Shown here: positions 55,330 to 64,000 of the stretch, one piece after another
Layout of the letters: the number at the start of each line of letters is the position of its first letter
Position numbering within the stretch: the stretch's first letter is position 1
Source: Papio anubis
Taxonomy: Eukaryota; Chordata; Mammalia; Primates; Cercopithecidae
Length of the DNA stretch: 64,000 bases
Reading direction: 5' to 3'
NCBI RefSeq assembly: GCF_008728515.1
Contig: NC_044996.1
Location: 106,231,467-106,295,466, forward strand
Position numbers and translations under genes: made by a program
Notes under the pieces: generated by a model
Database searches by the model: none
What the model was told of the DNA's origin: nothing
What the model saw: the letters and a program-made list of their open reading frames with translations, nothing else

Positions 55330-56070
55330 GGACATCTAAAGTAAACAGAAAAGGAGAGCTGAGGAAGGCTTCTTGAGAAAGGAAGGAATGACAAATTGAC
55401 CAGTGTTAAAAAGTCTAATAGGATTTATCAAAGAGGAATTAGAGGGAATGACAAATCCAGGTAGAAGGAACAGCATGAGAGACAGCAGAGATGATTCCAA
55501 GGATACTTTGCATTTGAGACACTTGAATGGTAAGAGATGCCTTTGGGGGTCTGTTTAAAGTTAGATCTTTAGGGACCTAAGCTAAAGCCTGGGGAACAAC
55601 TGAATAATTTTATGCAGAGAAATAACCTGATCAGATTTGTATTTTAGAAATGAAACTCAAGCTCACTTTTGGAGGACTGATTTGAGAGTTTAGAGGGGAG
55701 GCAGATAGCAGTTCCAGCAATTAAGGCCATCGAAGCAATCAAGGTAAGGCAGAATGAATGTCTGAACTAAGGAAGTGACAGTGGTGACGGAGAAGAAGCT
55801 AATTCAAGAGATAGTCTAGAAGCCAAATGAATAAGACTTGGTGATTTATAGGGTGTGGGGCAGTCCAGAATGGCTCTCAGCTTTGCCTGGGTTACTGATG
55901 TATGTAGGTAAAATCATAGCACTATCAACTTTTTGAAAGAGCAATTTGGGAGGAAAGATGATAGCTCAGTTTTCTTCAAGTCTAAATACTTAGATCTGAA
56001 GCTATTAACTAGGAGGTAAAACCACAGACATCAAGTCTAAATTCAGACAAAGTGAAAGTGCAAGGAGAGC
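55330..56070 (-). repeat. L2 LINE, antisense
   Basis: 'GGAAGGCTTCTTGAGAAAGG', 'GGTAGAAGGAACAGCATGAG', 'CCTGATCAGATTTGTATTTT', 'AGGCAGATAGCAGTTCCAGC', 'GACTTGGTGATTTATAGGGT'. This is the antisense L2 series from near its 3' end into the ORF, in proper order over about 740 bp. Confidence 0.8.
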
Positions 56071-57056
56071 CATGAAATCTTGCCTATTTCTTATAGGCCT
56101 ATTTCTTCCCCTTACGTCTTATTGGCTGGAATGAATTGGGTCACATGACATCCCTAGCATCCCAGGAGGCTGGGAAAATGGAGAAGAAAATTGTCATAAT
56201 TGACTTAGACAAATCATGGTCTGATGCCCGGGAATGACATAATGCTCCCAAACAAAATTGAATTTCTGTTAGCAAGGAAGAAGGGTGTATGGGTACTAGG
56301 CAGACAACTAAGAGTGTTTGACCCATATAATCACACTAACTGGGGCTGGGGTTTGGGAACTCTTGAAGATGAACTGCAGGGGAGGGGAGGTAAGCTACCA
56401 ACAGACACTCTGTTCCGAAGCCTAGAGGTCAGTGCCAGGAGATTCCTAAGACACATCAGATTGAGGGATAGAAGCCAACGGTGATTGAAAATTTCTTACC
56501 TCAATAGACTGTTCTGGGACCTAGGACTGTGCTGAATGTGTAGATGGCAAGCTTGATGGGCCCAGCTGGAGGGATTCAGGGAGGCAAGGAGTAAATGAAA
56601 AAAAAAATCAAGTCAATATTAGGTTTGCTGTTAGACACAGCTTAAAAATCATTCCTAATTGATGCAGTGTGCTACAGCTTTAGTCTTGTTCTGAATTCCA
56701 ATGTCAATAATTCATCCTACTGCTAGGTTCTCACCTTCATCCCCACAAGGCCTCTTGGGTCTTCCTCGTTTTTGCTTATCTAGGGCAGGAGTCTAGTCCC
56801 CAAGTAGAGCCAGATGCCTGCAGCCCCTCTTTCTGGGAATGAGTTTCATAGATGCTACCTGCCTGCCTTGACTGCCCAGAATTGCTTTCCCAAAGCCCCT
56901 CACAGCCCTGCCCGGCTGATCTTCATTATAGGAAAAATTCCTTGAGGAAGAGTAAAAATGGTATCTCTCATCCATCTTTCCAACTTCCATGGGGCTTCAT
57001 ACAAAGTTCCCCTCAAAACGTTTTTTAGTGTTCAATTGCATTAACTTGAGGAGGAA
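56071..57056. other. no feature seen
   Basis: Single-copy-looking; short frames only. Confidence 0.4.
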
Positions 57057-57280
57057 TATAATTTAGTGGTTAAGAAAGCAGTCTCCAGAGCCAGACATTC
57101 TGGGTTCAAATTCCAGCTCTGCCACTCTCAGCTATATGATCTTGGGCAAGCAGTGGTGTTCAGCAACACCCTTTGAGGGGGGTAATAATAGTACTAACTT
57201 CCTTAAAGATTGCTTTGAAGACAAAATGCGCTTGGATCAATGCTGGCACACAGAGAGCACTAGGTGTTTGTTCTTTTCAT
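57057..57280 (+). repeat. MIR SINE, near full length
   Basis: 'TTAGTGGTTAAGAAAGCAGT', 'CCAGAGCCAGACATTCTGGG', 'TTCAAATTCCAGCTCTGCCA', 'TATATGATCTTGGGCAAGCA', 'AATAATAGTACTAACTTCCT'. Sense MIR with a readable tRNA-like 5' end. Confidence 0.95.
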
Positions 57281-58151
57281 TAAAGAAGCAATTGATCATG
57301 AGCTGAGGGCATCAAGGCTACTCCTGGAGAAAGAAGACCTTTTTTGGCTTCATTCCCTCCTATCACCCTCTCCTTTATTCATGTCTCCTACTATGGAAAC
57401 CTTCTTTCTCATTTCCTGTGTCCTTATTGAAGTTTCTCCCACCTACCCCTGTCTTGCAGGCCAGTAACATCTGTTCCAAAATGACTTTCTTGCCCCTGAA
57501 TCTTCTAAACCTCTTGCTCTCAGCTACTTGTCACAGAAGGAAAAAGTCAAAAAGTCTGGGCCACTATTTTATTCTGCAGTGTTAGTGTCTTACACCAGAT
57601 TAATATTTCACCCCTCACCCATGCAAGGGTGTTTTTATATCAGTAGAACAGACTTCAACACAATGGGTCAGGGGAGATACTTTTAGAAAGAGAATAATAG
57701 ATGCCCTTAAATTACCACCTAGGCCACTGTCCACACCAGTTGCAAGCTGGCTGTCATGTATACTATCCATTGTGTGGGAGACAGGGCTGGGGTATGGGTG
57801 ACAGGGCAGTGCAGGAACTGCTAATGGACCACTTTCCCTCACTGGAACTAAGGATCCCAAGAATTTCTTCTCTCCCTGATCAGCCCTGCATCCCCAGAAA
57901 TACCTCCATTGGAAGAGCCTCCATTTGCTCCAGTACCAGAGCATGAGGGGATGCCAGTGATTGAATTCAGGTCAAGAGACTAGAAAAAGGAGACTCTGAG
58001 ATCCCTTCCAGACTGTCTTGAAGTGAGCTGGTACCCCTCTCTTTCATCTCGCATTCTCTCCTTCCTCCCAGGGGAGAGCTAGTTCAAGGAAGTAAATACA
58101 AAGGCACACAGAACTTAGAGCAATGCCATACCACTACTAATAGTAAGATAC
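57281..58151. other. no feature seen
   Basis: Single-copy-looking; overlapping frames at 57615-57944 (minus) and 57701-57946 (plus) lack recognisable content. Confidence 0.4.
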
Positions 58152-58510
58152 GGTCTTAGTTAGGGCTGCTATAACAAAGTGCCATAGACTAGGTGGCTTG
58201 TAAACAACAGAAATTTATTTATCACAGTTCTGGAGGCTTGGAAGTTCAAGATCTGAGTGCTGGCATGGTCTTGTTATGGGGAAGCCCTGCGTCTAAGCTG
58301 AAGACAGCCAGCCGACTTCTCCTTGTATTCTCACTTGGTGGAAAAAGAATGAGATAGCTTTCTGGTCTCTTTCTTGTAAATAGGGCACTAATCCTATTTA
58401 TGAGGGCTCCACCTTCATGACCTAATTACCTCCTAGAAGCATTACCTATTAATACCCTCACACTGAGTCTTACAGACTTGTCAAATTAGGACACAAACCA
58501 ACAGAGAGGT
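58152..58510 (-). repeat. MLT1-type MaLR LTR
   Basis: 'GTCTTAGTTAGGGCTGCTAT', 'AACAAAGTGCCATAGACTAG', 'CAGAAATTTATTTATCACAG', 'TTCTGGAGGCTTGGAAGTTC', 'GGGCACTAATCCTATTTATG', 'ACCTAATTACCTCCTAGAAG'. Antisense MaLR LTR in order. Confidence 0.85.
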
Positions 58511-58554
58511 ATTTACCTATATACCATGTCTGTCAACTGTCCCTCTGCTCTTAG

Positions 58555-59035
58555 ATCCATCCCTGCTATGCCTTTTATGGCAGATAATTACATATCCCAG
58601 ACTCCCTTGCCTTTCGGTTTCCAGCTTAGTTTGGCCAATGAGAGGCACTGGTGGAAGATTGGAGAGCAGGAGGAAGAGAAAAGTCAGAAAATTTCACTTC
58701 CCTCACTCTCAGTTTCCTATGGCATCTCTGGCAGCAAAGGCATTCCAGCTCCCACAAGACAACCTCTCTTTCTGTGGCCACGGCTCTCTGGGGAGCTCTC
58801 ACCACGGTTTAAGCTCACCCTGGATGGCTCCAGCCCCTAAACCCCATAAAGCCATCCCTGCATCCCTTGAGACTTTAAGGTGGTAGCAGCTTCCCACTGT
58901 TGTTAATCTCTGGATTGCCTCATCATTCTCTGTTTGACTTTTTCTCTCTTCCAATTTGTGTGTAACCAATTCCCTGAATTAACTTGAAAGACTTGGAGAA
59001 GTTTCTCTTTTCCTGTCTGGATCCTGATTGATGCA
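58555..59035 (+). repeat. old LTR-like repeat (unassigned)
   Basis: 'CATATCCCAGACTCCCTTGC', 'TTTGGCCAATGAGAGGCACT', and the ending 'GTTTCTCTTTTCCTGTCTGG', 'ATCCTGATTGATGCA' resemble ancient mammalian LTRs. Frames 58526-58840 and 58638-58886 lie inside it and are not genes. Confidence 0.45.
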
Positions 59036-59129
59036 CATACATTGTACCCATAAAACATACATATATATGTACATACGCTTGGAAAAATACAAACATAACA
59101 TGACTGCATATCTCTTTGTAGAATCAAAA
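59036..59129. other. no feature seen
   Basis: AT-rich spacer with an ATATATATGTACATAC run. Confidence 0.3.
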
Positions 59130-59700
59130 AGTTAAACATGGAGCTCGTTCATGGCTTTTGCTGTTGGTTTCCCTCTGGGTTTTTTTCAGAAAAGAACAAG
59201 CACCTGCAGTGTTGTGGCTTGCCACTAAAAGTGACACTCAGGTCACCCTCTGATCCCACAAGTGAGAACAGTGCCCTGTATAAAAGGCCACAATTAATTT
59301 TTATTGCACATACATGTGGAGAGATACCTGCTTGGCCTCCATGTGAGAGCCATAACTCTCTTAAATTGATGTGTCAGTGAACTAAAACTCAGTATTTTTT
59401 TTCACACAGTATATTTTACAGTCAGAGGCCCTTCCTTAATCGGAATAAAGCAATTTGGCTCCCTGTCATTGCTCACTGAAAACATATGAGCTGGTTGGCA
59501 TTTCTAGCAGCCCAGATTTATCAGGGTCTCTGATCTGGTGCACGGGAGGTTCAGGGCTGTGGCATGGACAAAAGTGGATTTTTTATGATAGCATTGTGCT
59601 GCATCTCTGCATGGCTAGATTTATCCCTTCATTTCAGAAATATTTCTACTGTCTTTAGTCCAAAATCTACTTCAGTTTGAAAAGATTCCATACAGTTTGC
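59130..59700. other. single-copy block, possible conserved non-coding DNA
   Basis: About 570 bp without repeat signature, with TTAAACATGG, 'CACAATTAATTTTTATTGCA' and a TATAAAAGG-like 'CCTGTATAAAAGGCCAC' at 59276. Assessed by appearance only. Confidence 0.2.
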
Positions 59701-59889
59701 ATGAGGGGTTGGGGTCATTCTGTACCTTGCAAGCTTGAATTTCTATTCTATAAAAAAAGTCCCTGAGTTAGAGCTCTGAAATTCTAAGTCTCCTGCATGT
59801 CAGCTGTCAGCAGCATTAGAGTGGGCCAAAGACGGGACTTTTGGAGCCTGAGGGCCAAGGTCTCATCCACAAAGTCTTGTAAATCTGTA
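59701..59889. other. no feature seen
   Basis: Unassigned. Confidence 0.3.
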
Positions 59890-60240
59890 TCAGAACAGAG
59901 CCAACATTCACATAAGTGTGACTGTGTCATACCTCCCTAAGTTTACATTCCCCTGCGGGGACCCTTAGTTAATGACTGAAGGGTAAGGGAGAACGAAAAC
60001 CCTCTCCCTTGCCTGGGATCACCACAGAATATGAGATGATTTACATACCAGAGCTTCCCTGTGGGATCAGGCTGAGGCTGGGACTTTCCTTGACATGAAA
60101 CCCTTTTTTGGCTTCCTTCTCTTCTCTATCCTGCTTCTCACACTTCCTTACTGTCCTCCTCGGGAAGCATTTCATTACTAAATCACTCAAACCTGAATCT
60201 TCATCACAGGTCTGTTTTCTAGGAACTCAATCTAAGACAG
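59890..60240 (+). repeat. ancient LTR-like repeat (second type)
   Basis: 'CCCTGTGGGATCAGGCTGAG', 'GCTGGGACTTTCCTTGACAT', 'TTTGGCTTCCTTCTCTTCTC', 'GGTCTGTTTTCTAGGAACTC', 'AATCTAAGACAG'. Similar 3' logic to family A but a different body. Confidence 0.45.
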
Positions 60241-60639
60241 TGTGTTGAGTGTGTTGAAAGTTTCTTATTTCAATCATGTATTGGATGCTACAACATTCCT
60301 TCCATGTGGTCATCAAGCATCTGCTTACTTACTTCTAGAGAAGGGCTCTCACCACCACCAAGGATAGAAAACCCATGGTGCAGGCAACTCCATACAGCAG
60401 AGAATTATTGCACATAAAAGCTGGGAGCAGCCTTGGAGGTCATCGAGACCAGTCTCAATTTTGATATGAGAATGTTGTTGATACCCTTTCCTATGTTCCC
60501 TCAGCACACTTGATTTCCTAGAAGTCTCGGACAACCTTTGGCATGCAGACAGCTTCCCACTTCAAGAGTTTGCCCTTCACTTCTGACATCACTCTCCAGA
60601 ATCATGAGCACAACCCAGAAATGTGGGTAAACTGATGCC
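60241..60639. other. no feature seen
   Basis: Single-copy-looking. Confidence 0.4.
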
Positions 60640-60945
60640 CAAGGGGAAATCTTGAATGAGTGGGGAATAAGAGTTGGTGCGCAAATGCCCCAGCCTTCCC
60701 ATCCTCCAGGGGGCTGATTCAGAGGTGTGATCCACATGTTGTTTCACCTGGCTCCACACAGCATTGAATGTTAATTGCCTTCAGCATAACCAGCTCATTA
60801 ACACACATTTACTACCTTTCCTCCCCTCTATCACTCTCCTTGTTCCCTTACTTGCAATTCTTGAGACCACCTTGCAAGTAAATGACCTATACCCAGTCTT
60901 CATCTCAGCATCTGTTTTGAGGGAATTCAAACTAAGACAGGAGCC
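60640..60945 (+). repeat. ancient LTR-like repeat, recurring family A
   Basis: 'GGGGAATAAGAGTTGGTGCG', 'CAAATGCCCCAGCCTTCCCA' and the end 'CTTGCAAGTAAATGACCTAT', 'TGTTTTGAGGGAATTCAAAC', 'TAAGACAG'. Same block order as at 4436-4900. Confidence 0.5.
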
Positions 60946-62479
60946 CAGAGAAGCTAAAGGATTTCTGTTCCTTTTCTCTGGGGAGGCTATTCCTCCCACT
61001 AAATGAACTTCTTTTCTGAAGATCCACGGAACTGGCAGAGTCCATTCAATGAGACGTCATAAGCCTCAGCCCCTGAAGCTCCAGGCCAAGGCTCTCGACC
61101 CTCGACATGATTCTATGCCATGTGCATTCATTCTGTTGAATAAATCACAGTTAGTTTTGTTTGGTAATGCTTTACTTGAAACTTTCCTTAATATACTATA
61201 TTTTATAACTCATTTGCATAAACATATAGTATTGTATTTATGTTTATAGCATGCATATTTTCTTAGGACACATTTTCTATACCATAAATTGGATTACTGT
61301 GCTTGTTTATGTTACTTGTATTACTAATGAGGGGACGAGTCAGGCCTCCTGATCCTCAAGTTCACACACATTAATCCACTGTGGCCACTGACAGCCCTAC
61401 TAGGCTCCCCTAAAAGCTCAACAGAGAGACTTCCCAGGCGAGTTCCTCTGCTTAATGACATATGACTTTGACTTTAATCCCCCATGCACCCCTGTGTGGA
61501 ACCCCTGGATCTAGTGAGCAAGGATGAGTCATGGCAAGCCACAGGATTCCATTGCTCCTCTGGCCTAAGGCCTAGGCTGAAGTATGTCCATGCATCATTT
61601 TTTTCTCTTCCCCATCCAGTTCCTGCCAGGGAAGGGCCACTCCTATGACACCAGCCACAGGGAAGAATTCTCAAAAGGTTGCTTTCCAAGGGAAGGTAAA
61701 AAACAAAACAAAACAAAACAAAAACCATTATGCACATGCAAAACCCTTTAACCTCCTAGCTAGGCACAGTCAGCGATCACCTACCCACACCTGGGCCCAA
61801 TAATATCCTTGACCTTGACCCATTTCTACCAGTCCTCATCCTCCCCAGAGCAGAGAGGGAGGAGAGAGAAGCCTTGAGCTCCCCCTAGAGGTTACATGTT
61901 TCCACTTACTGTTTCTTTATCAAGTGTTGAGAGTTTGTGAAGAGTAAAGATACTTATCTATTGAAGAACAGACTTATGTAGGGGCCACATATTGATAATA
62001 CACATTATATGTACCTCATAATTTCATATCTGAGCCCAGCATGATTAAAAACGAAGTATGAGCTATATAATCTGTGCGATGCTTAGAATAACAATTGTCA
62101 AGAGTCTCTCGTAAATACTATCACAGTCTCACTCTTGAATAACAAAACTATATTATTATATGTGTGATTATAAATTGGAAATACGTAATATGGGTGACTA
62201 CTTAATAAAGAACTAAAGAACATTATTGTGAATCTTGTCTCCTGCTACTAGGGATAAATGTAAATTGGGTAAGATCATGATTACTCAGGCACCATTTTGA
62301 TTTCAAGATGAATGAACACAGACAGATGAGGACTGTAATACTCCCTGTGGCCACCACAAGGCTAACAAAATACCTCTATGCAGGCAATATAGCTACAGAA
62401 ACAAACCTTGCAAATTTATATTATTTTTTTCTAGGTACCTGGTAAGAATCTTTATGACCACTATGGCCTATAACACTGT
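60946..62479. other. mostly no feature; (AAAAC)n at 61697-61725
   Basis: Long unassigned stretch, AT-rich from about 61900. The only clear item is the AAAAC pentanucleotide run. Confidence 0.4.
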
Positions 62480-62625
62480 CCAATCTGAGTGTAGAAGTCT
62501 GAACTTCAAGTTCCAGCTCAACCACTAAATAGCTGATAAACCTCATGAAAGCTGCTTAATGTCTCTGAACCAGAAATTCCTTAATGGTGATGTGAAGCTA
62601 ATGGTAAGATGCCTGTTGAGTATCA
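62480..62625 (+). repeat. MIR SINE fragment
   Basis: 'AACTTCAAGTTCCAGCTCAA', 'CACTAAATAGCTGATAAACC', 'CTTAATGTCTCTGAACCAGA', 'TTAATGGTGATGTGAAGCTA'. Diverged sense MIR. Confidence 0.6.
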
Positions 62626-63217
62626 CATGCAAGAAGATATAGAACTGGCAATCATGACCCATTCGTGCCCATCAATGAATAGGCCATTTCTACAGAGGGG
62701 TGATAATAGGTGTACAGATGTGATGGCTGGTTTAAGGTGTAAGGGAAGGGGTCTGGCCATAGGACATGTTTTCCTTCACTTAGCTTGAGATTTTTTTTTT
62801 TTTGAGAAAATTATAATATAGGCTTCTGTAGATATATAGATAACAGGCAAATAAGATACATGACTGATAGACAGATGATAGGTAACATTAGAGTGTAAGA
62901 TCTATATGGACATGAATTTGCTTCTTTTGATCACTGATATAAACATACACTTAACACAGAGCAGTTAATTAACAAGTATTTATTAAATTAATTGATTTGC
63001 CATTTCTTATGTACTTGTCTTTCCAGTTCCTACAGTTGGGAAGACAATCCCCAAAAGAGAGCCCTCATGTTTCTTAAAAGAGAAGTGAAGGCAGCCTGTG
63101 TAAAACTTGTGCCAGGTGCTGTCTGAACAAGTGTTTGTTTGTGGGCTCAGGGTGGTGCCCAGGTCTTAGAACTGAGAACAAAGAAGAGACCTCAGAGCAG
63201 AGAAACTTCAGCAGGCT
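62626..63217. other. no feature seen; T-run near 62791
   Basis: Unassigned, with a dozen T at about 62791-62803 and weak GATA-type repeats at 62830-62885. Confidence 0.35.
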
Positions 63218-63220
63218 CCC

Positions 63221-63252
<32 letters not shown>
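63218..63252 (+). repeat. C11T24 compound homopolymer
   Basis: Eleven C directly followed by twenty-four T. It may mark the A-tail of an old minus-strand retrocopy, but no duplication is visible. Confidence 0.9.
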
Positions 63253-64000
63253 GCATTACTGGAGTGGAGGATGAGGTTTCAGATACCAGAGCACAGGAAT
63301 GTCCAGGGTAAGATGGGGACTCAGAATGAGTGAACTTGGTGAAGGTAAGTGGGTCTCCATCAAGTCCATCATCAGTACACACTCTGGGTGCCCTATTATA
63401 AGGGTCTTGAGGAAAGAAGTGCCTGGGTCAACCTCCCCCCAAACCAAGTAGATGTTAGAGCCTGCGGATTCTCTACTCAGAAAGAGACTCCTGAAATCAG
63501 GATGATCTACTCAGAAGAACACTGGAGAAAGGGAAGCAGCCTGACACTGTGAAATTTTTACTGCAGATCAACAAGGGGGCTGGAGAAATGGTTCTCATTT
63601 CCTGACGCCTGATTGGAGGGGGTTCAACGGTCATGGGAGGAGAGGAAGTAGAGACAGTAGGTGTAGACAAAAGCAGTTTTACTATAAAGATGAGGAGGAG
63701 AATGGATGGTCGCTAGAGAGATGTGTGCACCAGGGAGGTTTCTAAAGTATTTTTTAATGGCAGGTATTATAGCATGTTTTTATGCTGATGGAAATGATCC
63801 AGTGGAGAGAGAAAAATGGAAGAAGCAGGAGAGAGAAGAGAAAATTGCAAGACCAACGCCTTGAATAAGCAATAGAGGATGGGATCCAATTCACACCTAG
63901 TGGGGCTAACATGGCATAAAATAACATAAAGTTCATCCGTTTTATTAGGAGGTAAAGCAGAGTTTGTGAGTATAGATTTGGGTAGGTAGGCAGATGGTGT
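63253..64000. other. no feature seen
   Basis: Single-copy-looking to the end of the window. Confidence 0.4.

Noticed and set aside
57057..57280. tRNA gene in the tRNA-like 5' part of MIR
   Set aside because: The A and B boxes belong to a decayed MIR and no cloverleaf with paired acceptor stem can be formed by eye.
1..64000. CRISPR arrays, bacterial operons, phage or plasmid functions
   Set aside because: Direct repeats here are microsatellites, LTRs or target-site duplications; repeat content and composition are clearly those of a primate nuclear genome.

Overview
The window is 64 kb of primate nuclear DNA, almost certainly from an Old World monkey. The one full-length Alu (14417-14719, minus strand) has the consensus of the young AluY subfamilies of cercopithecoids. 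The 5' UTR start at 45708 matches the youngest macaque/baboon-type L1 elements. The rest is typical mammalian intergenic sequence: MIR, L2, L1M, L1PA, MaLR/MLT1 LTRs, hAT and Tigger DNA transposons, and microsatellites. I found no protein-coding gene, exon, rRNA, tRNA or CRISPR array that I can support. The only convincing coding similarity belongs to LINE elements, and every such frame is broken.

Layout. 1-13 kb: MIR, L1M and old LTR remnants, a short young L1 3' end with clear target-site duplications (8806-9190), an MST-type LTR inside an older LTR (about 6.7-7.5 kb), a Tigger-type element inside an LTR (9.6-10.3 kb) and an 80-nt pure pyrimidine run (from 11066). 13-22 kb: a free left Alu monomer, a MER5A element split by the AluY, several MIR/L2 remnants and much single-copy sequence. 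22.5-25.3 kb: a structurally complete minus-strand MaLR retrotransposon with both LTRs and a 5-bp duplication TCCAC, itself containing a hAT-type element. 25-42 kb: L2, MIR, L1M and MLT1/MST remnants, a degenerate TGGA array (34.15-34.5 kb), a 40-nt alternating purine/pyrimidine tract (39975-40014) and a block that looks like possible conserved non-coding DNA (38.16-38.6 kb).

42.6-54.5 kb is the most structured region: a nest of LINE-1 elements. An old minus-strand L1 is interrupted by a full-length 6.4-kb plus-strand L1PA (46086-52506). A still younger plus-strand L1 (45708-46065) is inserted into the left target-site duplication of that L1PA. Three copies of the target motif ATGCTACTGAT mark this history. 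The interior of the youngest L1 is replaced by exactly 100 N, so the true locus is probably several kb longer than shown.

54.5-64 kb holds L1M and L2 remnants, two MIRs, several old LTR-like repeats and single-copy sequence. I see no new biological system here. The best observations are the repeated use of one L1 target site, the hidden young L1, and a few unexplained or possibly conserved segments. Boundaries of old repeats are read by eye against remembered consensus sequences and are good to roughly 10-40 bases. Boundaries given with target-site duplications are exact.
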